Below, one piece after another: positions 26,772 through 34,980 of a stretch of DNA of 64,000 nt; the first letter of the stretch is position 1; each line of letters opens with the position of its first letter. Made by a program: the position numbers and the translations under genes. Source of the stretch: Ruminococcus flavefaciens ATCC 19208 (GTDB lineage: Bacteria; Bacillota; Clostridia; Oscillospirales; Ruminococcaceae). Under the pieces are notes generated by a model. That model was not told where the DNA came from and searched no databases. It saw nothing but the letters and a program-made list of their open reading frames with translations. The stretch is taken from NCBI RefSeq assembly GCF_000518765.1, contig NZ_KI912492.1, positions 123,819 through 187,818 of the forward strand, given 5' to 3'.

Positions 26772-26840
26772 GTAGGGACGCGCATTGCGCGTCCGTGAAT
26801 TGAGAAAAATTGTAGGGGCTGTCATTCTCGACAGCCCGTG
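26772..26840. repeat. Palindromic intergenic repeats, cluster 1 (two units)
   Basis: Two units of the GTAGGG(G)-stem-loop-CCCGTG type: stem 26776-26794 (GGACGCGC/GCGCGTCC) and stem 26816-26837 (GGGCTGTC/GACAGCCC). Stem sequences differ between units, but the GTAGGG left flank and stem-loop shape are shared. They fill the gap between two peptidoglycan-binding genes. Confidence 0.8.
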
Positions 26841-26898
26841 TATCCCTGACTGCAATTATGAATTATGCATTATGAATTAATAAGAACGGAGTGATATT

Positions 26899-27402
26899 TT
26901 GCCATATACCGATGAACAGAAAAAGGAGCATATCCGCGAATTACAGGGATATCTTTATGGGATCTCACTTTTTGACAAACGTATCCCACAGATACTGCCC
27001 GACGGAATTTACGGCAAAGAGACTGCAAAGGCTGTGGAAGCCTTTCAGCAGGCATACGGACTTCCCGTTACAGGCGAAACAGACCCTGCTACATGGAACA
27101 GGATAGTATGGGTATACAGGGATTACCTTGACGGTGCTCCCGAACCATACCGTGCTTTTCCGTCGAGAAATTACCGCGCAGCATTAGGCGACAGCGGTGA
27201 ACTTATATACATAATACAGGCGATGCTGTGGAAAGCTTCTGCATGGTATGATAATATGCCGAAGGTAAGCGTCAGCGGTGAGTATGACGAAGAAACAGAA
27301 AAGGCTGTAAAAAGCTTTCAGAAGTGCTGCGGACTTACCGAAAGCGGCTGCGTGGACTGCATAACATGGAATATACTTGTGCGTTTTTTATCTGCAAGGT
27401 AA
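26899..27402 (+). CDS. Peptidoglycan-binding-domain protein
   Basis: The 167-residue protein consists of two PG_binding_1 repeats (about 8-75 and 95-165) with KAVEAFQQAYGLPVTGETDP and KAVKSFQKCCGLTESG. It has no signal peptide and no catalytic domain. The start is a TTG behind CGGAGTGA. Together with the preceding SpoIID-like gene it appears to be part of a spore- or wall-associated set; the repeats between them may modulate cotranscription. Confidence 0.85.
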   Translation: MPYTDEQKKEHIRELQGYLYGISLFDKRIPQILPDGIYGKETAKAVEAFQQAYGLPVTGETDPATWNRIVWVYRDYLDGAPEPYRAFPSRNYRAALGDSGELIYIIQAMLWKASAWYDNMPKVSVSGEYDEETEKAVKSFQKCCGLTESGCVDCITWNILVRFLSAR

Positions 27403-27407
27403 AAAGA

Positions 27408-27438
27408 AAGCTCCCATTCATTATGAACGGGAGCTTTT
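27408..27438. terminator. Bidirectional terminator
   Basis: AAGCTCCC-a-TTCA and TGAA-c-GGGAGCTT form a 12-bp stem with one mismatch and loop TTA, between convergent genes ending at 27402 and 27437; A- and T-runs flank both sides. Confidence 0.85.
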
Positions 27439-27673
27439 ATCTTAATCTTTCGTCATCTCTTTCTTCTTTGTACTGTTTTTCGTAGTATTCATCGTATTCA
27501 AGATTCCTTTTTATGCGCCCGGCAACAAATATGATGCCGACTAAGATAAAAGCAAGGCTTTTGATCTCAGAGCCAATATATAACGCAGGGATTAACAGAA
27601 GATACTTGATTACCTTTTTTATATTCTTCAGCTGCATTACAGTCTCTTTCAGCCAGTCCAGAATATCACGCAT
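27437..27673 (-). CDS. Small membrane protein, hypothetical
   Basis: The 78-residue protein starts MRDILDWLKET behind AAAGGAGG. It has two closely spaced hydrophobic segments (about 22-52) followed by a highly charged tail rich in Tyr, Lys, Glu and Asp. No family is recognised. It is monocistronic and shares a terminator with the convergent gene. Confidence 0.7.
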   Translation of the reverse strand: MRDILDWLKETVMQLKNIKKVIKYLLLIPALYIGSEIKSLAFILVGIIFVAGRIKRNLEYDEYYEKQYKEERDDERLR

Positions 27674-27785
27674 TTTTTTGCCTCCTTTGCCTTGATGTAT
27701 CATATTTTTAGATATTATATCATTTTGCGATATTGCTGTCAATATACTGCGGACTATTTAATTGCAATTTTCTGATTGTTAAAAT

Positions 27786-27814
27786 TTGACTTTATACTGT
27801 AAATGTGATATAAT
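27786..27814 (+). promoter_or_regulatory. gltX promoter
   Basis: TTGACT (27786-27791) and TATAAT (27809-27814) are separated by 17 bp. Transcription should start near 27821, which excludes the upstream in-frame start at 27822 and supports the ATG at 27870. Confidence 0.85.
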
Positions 27815-27869
27815 ATTTTAAATGTTGTCTGTAATCAGACAGACGGAAATTTTACAAAGGATTGATACT

Positions 27870-29510
27870 ATGGATTATAAAGCACTTGCAGACTACCTTT
27901 TCCCCGATGTAAAGGATACTCCCGAGGATATCGAGGCTCGTTTTCCCGAGAGACAGCTGCCGTCAGGAGCTAATGTTACACGTATAGGACCAAGCCCTAC
28001 GGGATTTGTACACCTCGGAAACCTTTACAACGCTATTATCGGCGAACGTATCGCTCATCAGTCACAGGGCGTATTCTACCTGCGAATAGAAGATACCGAC
28101 AACAAGCGTGAGGTCGAGGGCGCTGTTGAGACTGTCATCAACGCTATGGACTATTTCGGTGTTCACTTCGACGAGGGTGCTACAGCAGAGGGCGACAACG
28201 GCAGCTACGGTCCTTACCGACAGCGTCAGCGTAAGGAGATATACCACGTATTTGCAAAGCTTCTCACTGAAAGAGGACTTGCTTATCCATGCTTTATGAC
28301 AGCAGAGGAGATAGAGGTGATCCGCGAGCAGCAGACTGCAAACAAGGAAAATCCGGGAGTTTACGGCAAGTACGCGAAGTGCCGCGACCTTTCTCTCGAT
28401 GAGATAAAGGCAAATATCGAAGCAGGCAAGGAGTGGGTGCTCCGTTTCAGAGGTCAGGAGACAGGTGAGACTATCGCCGTCGAGGACGCTATCCGCGGAA
28501 AGCTTGAAATGCCGAGGAACAATATGGATTTCGTACTTCTCAAGAGTGACGGTATCCCCACATATCACTTTGCACACGTTGTGGACGACCACTTCATGCG
28601 CTCCACACACGTTATCCGCGGCGAGGAGTGGATATCATCACTGCCGATGCACGTTGAGCTGTTCAATACTCTCGGCTGGAAGCAGCCTATCTACTGCCAC
28701 ACAGCAACTCTCATGAAGATTGACGGCGAGACAGGCGGCAAGCGTAAGCTTTCCAAGAGAAAAGACCCCGAGCTTGCACTTTCATACTATCAGCAGGAGG
28801 GTATCAGCAGGGACGCTATCTGGGAATTCCTGCTCACACTGCTCAACTCCAATTATGAGGAGTGGCGTATTGCAAATCCTGAGACGGACTATCACGAATT
28901 CCCCTATACACTGGAGAAGATGTCCGTATCAGGCGCACTTGTTGACCTTGACAAGCTCCGCGATATATCCAAAAACGTTATCTGCCGTATGCCTGCACAG
29001 CAGGTCTATGACGGTTGGCTGGAATGGTGCAATGAGTACGACAAGGACTTTGCAGACCTTATCAACAAGTACCCCGAGAGAACTCTTGCAGCTCTCAATG
29101 TAGGCAGAGGCGGTGCAAAGCCGAGAAGGGATATCGAAACATGGAAGCAGGCTTGCGACTTCATGAGCTTCTACTATGACGAGACCTTCAAGGTAACAGA
29201 TGCTATGCCTGAGGAGTGCGATGAAGCTACGGTCAAGGAGTTCTTCGGCAAGTATCTTGCAACATACGACCATAACGATGACAGCGCGGCGTGGTTCGAC
29301 AAGGTTAAGGCTATTACAGAGGAAATGGGCTTTGCAGTAAAGCCAAAGGACTACAAGAAGACCCCCGACCAGTTCAAGGGAAGTATAGTTCATATCACAA
29401 ATATGCTCCGTATAGCTCTCACAGGACACGCAAATGCTCCCGATATATGGGAAGTAAGCCACGTTCTGGGCGAGGAGATAACACGCAAAAGGCTTCAGGC
29501 ATTCGCTTGA
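27870..29510 (+). CDS. gltX: Glutamyl-tRNA synthetase
   Basis: The 546-residue class I synthetase charges tRNA with glutamate. The HIGH-type site is in GPSPTGFVHLGNLYNA, the KMSKS-type site in GKRKLSKRKDPE, and YLRIEDTDNKRE is the family's Glu-recognition strand. At 546 residues it is somewhat longer than the usual 470-500, with an enlarged C-terminal anticodon-binding region. Whether it is discriminating, or also charges tRNA-Gln for the amidotransferase route common in Firmicutes, cannot be read here. The start at 27870 has AAAGG upstream. Confidence 0.94.
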   Translation: MDYKALADYLFPDVKDTPEDIEARFPERQLPSGANVTRIGPSPTGFVHLGNLYNAIIGERIAHQSQGVFYLRIEDTDNKREVEGAVETVINAMDYFGVHFDEGATAEGDNGSYGPYRQRQRKEIYHVFAKLLTERGLAYPCFMTAEEIEVIREQQTANKENPGVYGKYAKCRDLSLDEIKANIEAGKEWVLRFRGQETGETIAVEDAIRGKLEMPRNNMDFVLLKSDGIPTYHFAHVVDDHFMRSTHVIRGEEWISSLPMHVELFNTLGWKQPIYCHTATLMKIDGETGGKRKLSKRKDPELALSYYQQEGISRDAIWEFLLTLLNSNYEEWRIANPETDYHEFPYTLEKMSVSGALVDLDKLRDISKNVICRMPAQQVYDGWLEWCNEYDKDFADLINKYPERTLAALNVGRGGAKPRRDIETWKQACDFMSFYYDETFKVTDAMPEECDEATVKEFFGKYLATYDHNDDSAAWFDKVKAITEEMGFAVKPKDYKKTPDQFKGSIVHITNMLRIALTGHANAPDIWEVSHVLGEEITRKRLQAFA

Positions 29511-29693
29511 TGTAGGGGCGGATATTATCCGCCCGTAAGTGATTAATGCTTAGTAGGGGCTGCCTTTGGCAGTCCGCGCCTAACGTAAGCATTATAAATG
29601 ACAATCTGTAGGGGGGCGATGCCCACATCGCCCCGTCAATTATCCATAAATTATATATGATCAATTGTAGGGGACAGCGTCCTCGACGTCCCA
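29511..29693. repeat. Palindromic intergenic repeats, cluster 2 (four units)
   Basis: Four GTAGGGG-type units fill the gltX to metG-like gap: stems at 29516-29534 (GGGCGGAT/ATCCGCCC), 29557-29575 (GGGCTGCC/GGCAGTCC), 29613-29634 (GGGGCGAT/ATCGCCCC) and a degenerate one at 29670-29692. Separators are AT-rich with recurring near-palindromes. There is no gene in this stretch. Confidence 0.82.
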
Positions 29694-29731
29694 CCCGAAA
29701 TATAAACGAATAATGTTAAGAGGAAAATAAA

Positions 29732-31741
29732 ATGTCAGACAATAAAGAAAAAAAGAATTTTGAGATACCCCGTCCTGTGTTCCCGAAAAGGGCAGTAGTC
29801 ACAGGCGGTATGCCATATGGCAATAAAGAGCTCCACTTCGGCCACGTCGGCGGTATGCTGGTATTTGCAGATACCTATGCCCGTTTCCTGAGAGACCGTA
29901 TAGGCAAGGAGAACGTTATATTTGTCAGCGGTACGGACTGCTACGGTTCACCTATCGCAGAGGGCTGGCGAGTAAAGGTCAAGAACGGTGAGTTTGAGGG
30001 CTCTCTGGAAGATTTCGTACAGAGAAACCACAATAAGCAGAAGGACACTCTTGCCGCTTACGGTATAGCTCCCAATCTGTTCGCAGCATCAGGTCTCGGA
30101 CGTTCAAAGGAGATACACGCTTCTGTTACAGACCGCTTTATCAGCTCGCTTCATAAAAAGGGACAGCTCAATCAGATCACTACCATGCAGTTCTTTGACG
30201 AAAAGGCTGGTGTGTTCCTCAACGGCAGACAGGTAATCGGTAAATGTCCTGTAGACGGCTGTACTTCCGAAAAGGGCTACGCAGACGAGTGCGATATGGG
30301 ACATCAGTATATGCCTGAGAACCTCATAAATCCTGTCAGCACCCTCACAGGCGAAACTCCAACCATGAAGCCTGTTACCAACTGGTATTTCAAGCTCCGC
30401 GACTACGAGCAGCTTATGAAGGACTGGGTAGAGGAACTTAAAAAGCGAAAGGATATCCGTCCTGTTGTATGGAAGACTATCGATGAGTTCTTAAAGAAGC
30501 CCGTTATCTATATCAAGCGTGAATTCGAGGAAAAGTACATGAGCATCAAGGCGTCTATGCCCGAGCACAACTATCTCGAAGAGCCGAAGAAGCCCTCGTT
30601 CACTATCGAGTTCGACAAGCTCTCGGACTGCGACGAAGCCTGCCGCATACTCACTGAGAACGGTATCCGCTACAGAACAGGTAAGACATTGGTTCCTTTC
30701 CGCCTTACAGGTAATATCGAGTGGGGAGTTCCCGCTCCCGTTATGGACGGCGTTGAGGGACTTACTGTATGGGTATGGCCAGAGTCTCTTTGGGCACCTA
30801 TCTCATTTACCGAGACATATTTAGAGTCTATCGGTCACGACAAGGAAGAGTGGCGCGATTACTGGTGCAGCAAGGACTCTACCGTGTACCAGTTCATCGG
30901 ACAGGATAATATTTACTTCTACGGTATTGCTGAGCCTGCAATGTGGATGGCACAGCAGGAGAGCGAGAACAAGACTGCTTCACCTGCTGACGGAGAGTTA
31001 CAGCTCCCTGTTATCGTGGCTAATCATCATATCCTTTTCCTTGACAAGAAGGCTTCAAGCTCGGGTGCAGTAAAGCCGCCTATGGCTGACGATCTGCTGA
31101 ACCACTATACTCCCGAGCAGCTCCGTATGCACTGGCTGGGACTTGGTCTTGGACAGCGTTCCGTAAGCTTCATGCCAAAGCCATACAATCCCGATGCAAA
31201 GCCTGAGGACGCAGATCCTGTAGTTAAGGACGGTCTGCTCCTTTCAAACGTGTACAACCGTATGATACGTACTGCTTTCTATACAGCTCAGAAGGAGCTT
31301 GACGGCGTTATGCCGAATAATTCTCCCGAGGAGAAATTCCTTGCAGATGCAAAGAAGGCTGTACTGGATTACGAGAGACATATGTCAAAATTCGCGTTTC
31401 ACCAGTGTACCTACGTTCTGGACAGCTATATCCGCAACGGAAGCAAGTACATGGCAAAGGCACTTACAGGCGAATATCCTGACAAGGAAGCTCTTAAACA
31501 GGCACTTGCAAACCTTTTCTATATGATACGTATTGCAGGCGTACTTCTTCACCCAATGGCACCGTTCGGAACTGAGAAGCTCCGCGAGTACCTGGAAGTT
31601 GACGAACGTATCTGGTCATGGGATACTATCCTCGAACCGCTGACATATTTCACAGGCAATGATCATAAGCTGAAATTCCTGCCTCCGAGAACGGACTTCT
31701 TCACCCGTCACGAGAGCCAGTTTGCTGCTGCCGAAGAATAA
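29732..31741 (+). CDS. metG: Methionyl-tRNA-synthetase-like class I ligase, atypical KMSKS loop
   Basis: The 669-residue protein follows the MetRS plan: VTGGMPYGNKELHFGHVGGM (HIGH as HFGH), FVSGTDCYGSP, a zinc knuckle-like insert with GKCPVDGC, WVWPESLWAPISF, and FIGQDNIYFYG. The second catalytic signature is abnormal. Where FLxxxGxKMSKSxGN is expected the protein reads FLDKKASSSGAVKPP, so only KxSxSG survives. Such divergent MetRS-like proteins occur in Clostridia; this could be the working MetRS or a paralogue. No C-terminal tRNA-binding EMAP-like domain is seen. The ATG follows AAGAGGAAAA. Confidence 0.82.
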   Translation: MSDNKEKKNFEIPRPVFPKRAVVTGGMPYGNKELHFGHVGGMLVFADTYARFLRDRIGKENVIFVSGTDCYGSPIAEGWRVKVKNGEFEGSLEDFVQRNHNKQKDTLAAYGIAPNLFAASGLGRSKEIHASVTDRFISSLHKKGQLNQITTMQFFDEKAGVFLNGRQVIGKCPVDGCTSEKGYADECDMGHQYMPENLINPVSTLTGETPTMKPVTNWYFKLRDYEQLMKDWVEELKKRKDIRPVVWKTIDEFLKKPVIYIKREFEEKYMSIKASMPEHNYLEEPKKPSFTIEFDKLSDCDEACRILTENGIRYRTGKTLVPFRLTGNIEWGVPAPVMDGVEGLTVWVWPESLWAPISFTETYLESIGHDKEEWRDYWCSKDSTVYQFIGQDNIYFYGIAEPAMWMAQQESENKTASPADGELQLPVIVANHHILFLDKKASSSGAVKPPMADDLLNHYTPEQLRMHWLGLGLGQRSVSFMPKPYNPDAKPEDADPVVKDGLLLSNVYNRMIRTAFYTAQKELDGVMPNNSPEEKFLADAKKAVLDYERHMSKFAFHQCTYVLDSYIRNGSKYMAKALTGEYPDKEALKQALANLFYMIRIAGVLLHPMAPFGTEKLREYLEVDERIWSWDTILEPLTYFTGNDHKLKFLPPRTDFFTRHESQFAAAEE

Positions 31742-31773
31742 TTAGTCTGCGAGTGAGTAGTGATTAGTGCATA

Positions 31774-31990
31774 GTAGGGAACGCCGCCCTCGGCGTTCCG
31801 CGTAGGGGCGGATATTATCCGCCCCTTTAACTTTAACCATTATGTATGCCGTAACAATGTGTAGGGGCTGGCGTCCCCGACAGCCCGCAAGTGGTTAGTG
31901 ATTAGAATTGTAGGGGCGCATGACCTGCGTCCGCCAATTACTTATAACGCCAAAATGACACACTGTAGGGGCGAACAGCGTTCGCCCGTG
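31774..31990. repeat. Palindromic intergenic repeats, cluster 3 (five units)
   Basis: Five units: stems at 31778-31799 (GGAACGCCG/CGGCGTTCC), 31805-31825 (GGGGCGGAT/ATCCGCCCC), 31865-31886 (GGGCTG/CAGCCC), 31914-31932 (GGGCGCA/TGCGTCC) and 31969-31987 (GGGCGAAC/GTTCGCCC). Each has GTAGGG on the left. The 31805 unit repeats the 29516 stem exactly and may end transcription of the metG-like gene. Confidence 0.82.
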
Positions 31991-32004
31991 TTGCTTTACG
32001 ATGT

Positions 32005-32056
32005 AAGTGAGAAAAATATAAACATTCTCACTTTCTTACTTTCTCACTTTCTCACT
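32005..32056. repeat. Octanucleotide tandem repeat with inverted partner
   Basis: Four 8-base units TTCTCACT, TTCTTACT, TTCTCACT, TTCTCACT run from 32025 to 32056. AAGTGAGAA at 32005-32013 is the inverse complement and can form a hairpin with the first unit. The following 32057-32290 is AT-rich with nothing recognised. Confidence 0.65.
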
Positions 32057-32290
32057 TGCCCATTTACTAAGAATAATATGCTTTAACACTTTAAATCATC
32101 GAACTAAGGATATGAGAAACTGGGAAACTTTTTTTATTACCACTTCGTAACAGTTCATAATCTTTATTTATAAATGGAATATATTGTTGTTAGTACGTAA
32201 AATATTTGTTATAAACTCATGTGTATAACTTCAAAAGTTTATTGCAGTTAGTAAAATGGAAAATAAATATTACTGTGTGCAAAAAAGTTC

Positions 32291-32319
32291 TTGCCTTTTG
32301 CACAGAAGTATAGTATAAT
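32291..32319 (+). promoter_or_regulatory. cysK promoter
   Basis: TTGCCT (32291-32296) and TATAAT (32314-32319) are separated by 17 bp, about 40 bases before the cysK start. No S-box or T-box element is seen in the short leader. Confidence 0.78.
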
Positions 32320-32358
32320 AGTAATACTAATGTAATTATGACATAAGGAGATCATGAG

Positions 32359-33288
32359 ATGATTTATAATAATGTTCTGGAAGCTATGGGACATACTCCG
32401 ATGATAAAGCTCAACCGAATGAACAAAAAGGGAAACGCAGACGTTCTCGTCAAGTTCGAGGGACTCAACGTAGGCGGCTCAATAAAGACCCGTACAGCGT
32501 ACAATATGATACGCCATGCCGAAATGGAAGGCAAGATACATGAGGGTACAATAATCGTAGAGCCGACAAGCGGAAATCAGGGAATAGGTCTTGCGCTTGT
32601 GGGAGCTGTAAAGGGCTATAAGACTATAATCATCATGCCTGACTCTGTAAGCGAGGAGCGCAGAAAGCTCGTTAATCACTACGGTGCAGAGGTAATTCTT
32701 ATCCATGACGACGGCGATATCGGAAAGTGCATACAGGAGTGCCTTGATACTGCTTTGAGAATGGCGGAAGAGGACGAAAATGTGTTTGTTCCGCAGCAGT
32801 TTTCAAACGTAAACAATATCGGAGCACACAAGTTCCACACAGCTCTGGAGATACTTGAGCAGACCGCCGTAAAAATAGACGGATTCTGTTCGGGAATAGG
32901 TACAGGCGGTACTATCACAGGTATCGGCGAAGCTCTCAAAGCTCAGTATCCTGATATGGTCATATGGGCAGTCGAGCCCGAAAACGCAGCTATACTTGCA
33001 GGAGGAAATATCGGCACACATCTGCAAATGGGAATAGGTGACGGAATAATCCCGGATATACTTAATCAGAACATTTATGATGATATATATATAGTTACCG
33101 ATGAGGAAGCAATACAGACGGCAAAGGACCTCGCAGCGAAAGAGGGCATAATGTGCGGAATATCAAGCGGAACAAACGTAGCGGCAGCTCTGAAGCTTGC
33201 CGAGAAGCTGGGCGAGGGAAAGACAGTTGTAACAATACTTCCCGATACAGCCGAGAGATACTTCTCAACTCCGCTTTTTGAGGACTGA
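32359..33288 (+). CDS. cysK: Cysteine synthase (O-acetylserine sulfhydrylase)
   Basis: The 309-residue PLP enzyme makes cysteine from O-acetylserine and sulfide. The cofactor Lys43 lies in NVGGSIKTRTA, the substrate loop is PTSGNQGIGLA, and the phosphate loop is GTGGTITGIG. Length matches the CysK/CysM family. AAGGAG precedes the ATG. GSIKTRTA, where many CysK proteins have GSVKDR, is a mild variation. It fits the sulfur theme with metK and metA in this window, though they are not in one operon. Confidence 0.94.
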   Translation: MIYNNVLEAMGHTPMIKLNRMNKKGNADVLVKFEGLNVGGSIKTRTAYNMIRHAEMEGKIHEGTIIVEPTSGNQGIGLALVGAVKGYKTIIIMPDSVSEERRKLVNHYGAEVILIHDDGDIGKCIQECLDTALRMAEEDENVFVPQQFSNVNNIGAHKFHTALEILEQTAVKIDGFCSGIGTGGTITGIGEALKAQYPDMVIWAVEPENAAILAGGNIGTHLQMGIGDGIIPDILNQNIYDDIYIVTDEEAIQTAKDLAAKEGIMCGISSGTNVAAALKLAEKLGEGKTVVTILPDTAERYFSTPLFED

Positions 33289-33330
33289 TACAAACGCCGC
33301 AGGGCGATAATATAAGGAGGTTTATTTAAC

Positions 33331-33726
33331 ATGAGCAGGATCTACGATTTTATTACAGAAGCAGGAATGTTCTTCATTGCAACAAATGACGGAGCACAGC
33401 CTAAGCTGAGACCTTTCGGCTCACACATTGAAATGGACGGAAAGGTAATGTTTGCAGTAGGCGATTTCAAGGCTGTTTACAGACAGATGCTCGCAAACCC
33501 TCTCTGCGAGATAGTTGCCTGCAAGCCTGACGGAGTATGGCTTCGCTACACCGGAAAGATCGTTTTTGACGATGATCCGAAATACACTGAGGCAATGTAT
33601 GCGACAAGTCCGCTTCTCAAGCAGATATACAACGAGCAGACAGGCTTTAAGATGAAGATATTCCACCTTGAAGATGCAACAGCATTTATCATGCCTCCTG
33701 TTGGTGAACCTGAGCGCATACTTTGA
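33331..33726 (+). CDS. Pyridoxamine 5'-phosphate oxidase-like flavin-binding protein
   Basis: The 131-residue protein is a split-barrel flavin-binding type, with FFIATNDGAQPKLRPFGSH at the N-terminus and IVACKPDGVWLRYTGKIVF in the core strands. These small proteins bind FMN or F420-like cofactors; the reaction is unknown. An AAGGAGG site and 42-bp spacing from cysK suggest cotranscription. A strong terminator follows. Confidence 0.85.
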   Translation: MSRIYDFITEAGMFFIATNDGAQPKLRPFGSHIEMDGKVMFAVGDFKAVYRQMLANPLCEIVACKPDGVWLRYTGKIVFDDDPKYTEAMYATSPLLKQIYNEQTGFKMKIFHLEDATAFIMPPVGEPERIL

Positions 33727-33740
33727 TATTGTATAAAGTA

Positions 33741-33767
33741 AGGGGCGATGCAGATATCGCCCCTTTT
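33741..33767 (+). terminator. Terminator of the cysK unit
   Basis: AGGGGCGAT and ATCGCCCCT pair around a 6-base loop, followed by TTT. The stem core equals one of the palindromic repeat units (29613-29634). Confidence 0.82.
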
Positions 33768-33782
33768 CTGATACTAAAGAAA

Positions 33783-33812
33783 AAAGAGCGTCCCGATACG
33801 GAACGCTCTTTA
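33783..33812 (-). terminator. Terminator of rpmB
   Basis: On the minus strand AAAGAGCGT-T-CCG and CGG-G-ACGCTCTTT form a stem with one mismatch and loop TAT, followed by T-rich sequence, downstream of the stop at 33828. Confidence 0.8.
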
Positions 33813-33827
33813 TTTACTTTTTCATGA

Positions 33828-34013
33828 TCAAGCTCTCTCGACCTTACCAGAACGTAAGCATCTTGAGCAAGCGTAGATATGACAAGGAGTACCCTTGACG
33901 ATAGCCTTAACACGCTTTACGTTAGGCTTCCATGTTCTGTTTGAACGTCTGTGTGAGTGGGAAACCTTGATACCAAAGGTTACGCCCTTTCCGCAGATAT
34001 CACATTTTGCCAT
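33828..34013 (-). CDS. rpmB: 50S ribosomal protein L28
   Basis: The 61-residue protein reads MAKCDICGKGVTFG and VSHSHRRSNRTWKPN, the L28 family pattern, ending ACSRCLRSGKVERA. The two CxxC pairs (4/7 and the ACSRC pair) make it a zinc-containing form. It is a large-subunit protein transcribed alone on the minus strand, with a good ribosome site (AAGGAGG) and its own terminator. Confidence 0.97.
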   Translation of the reverse strand: MAKCDICGKGVTFGIKVSHSHRRSNRTWKPNVKRVKAIVKGTPCHIYACSRCLRSGKVERA

Positions 34014-34229
34014 TAGGTTGCACCTCCTTAACTAACCTGTAAAAATACAACATGATTATTTTATCACATTATGAGAAAAAAAGCAAGTGTTTTTTGAAAA
34101 AAAAACAAAAAAATTTTTTAGTACCTGTAAAATCTCTTTTTTTACTTGAAATATATGCCGTTATGTTGTATAATATATATTGTATAACTATTGGCAGAGC
34201 TTTTGTGCTCTGCAACAGAAAGGAAAAAT

Positions 34230-34949
34230 ATGTTCTCAGGAGGATTAACAGGAGAGAGTGTGATGCTGTACGCCGCAAGGATAGCAGTTTTCCTTCTCGT
34301 AATACCAATACACGAATCAGCACACGGCCTTATGGCAAAAAAGCTTGGAGATGATACCGCCGAGCAAAAGGGAAGAATATCTCTTAATCCTATGGCACAT
34401 CTTGATGTTACAGGTCTTGTCCTGATGCTTATACTTGGTTTCGGCTGGGCAAAGCCTGTACCGGTAAACACCTCTAATTTAAAGCACCCGAAGTCAGGAT
34501 ATGCAATGATCTCAGCAGCAGGTCCTGCTTCAAACCTTTTGGCAGCATTTATAGGCGCGGCGATATGTACTCTGCTTTTCTATACAGATTCTGGACAGGC
34601 TGCGGCTTATGAGATGGTGCTCAATGACTACAGCGGTGAATATGATGTAATAATCGCGGCCATGAGACTTCTGAGCTCATTTGTTTCACTCAATGTAGGA
34701 CTTGCAGTTTTTAATCTGATACCACTGCCGCCGCTGGACGGCTTTAATCTTGTAAGAGCGTTTCTGCCTTTGCGGGCTGATCAATGGGTAGATGCACATC
34801 AGCGTGAGCTAAGTTCGGCATTTATTGTACTTATTCTTCTCGGCTCATATGTTCCTGAGGTAAGAGCACCGCTTATTTATGTGATAGACAAGGTGGAAAA
34901 TCTGATATGGCTGTCTGTGGAATGGATTGAGCCGTTGATGACGAAATAA
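34230..34949 (+). CDS. Site-2-protease-family membrane metalloprotease
   Basis: The 239-residue protein has about six TM segments. The zinc motif HESAH (HExxH) sits in the first helix, and the third metal ligand comes from PLPPLDGF (the LDG form of NxDG). This is the short, PDZ-less S2P group found next to scpA in Clostridia. It should cut substrates within the membrane; targets are unknown. The start at 34230 is chosen for AGAAAGGA upstream. A catalytically broken paralogue follows 31 bp downstream. Confidence 0.9.
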   Translation: MFSGGLTGESVMLYAARIAVFLLVIPIHESAHGLMAKKLGDDTAEQKGRISLNPMAHLDVTGLVLMLILGFGWAKPVPVNTSNLKHPKSGYAMISAAGPASNLLAAFIGAAICTLLFYTDSGQAAAYEMVLNDYSGEYDVIIAAMRLLSSFVSLNVGLAVFNLIPLPPLDGFNLVRAFLPLRADQWVDAHQRELSSAFIVLILLGSYVPEVRAPLIYVIDKVENLIWLSVEWIEPLMTK

Positions 34950-34980
34950 AGGTACTAATAATATTTGAAAGGTTTTTGAA

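Noticed and set aside
27822..27869. Upstream in-frame start for gltX
   Set aside because: The mapped promoter predicts transcription starting at about the same base, leaving no leader; the start at 27870 fits the family.
31774..32056. Possible CRISPR array from clustered repeats
   Set aside because: Repeat units differ in stem sequence, spacing is irregular, and no cas genes are present; the TTCTCACT units have no spacers.
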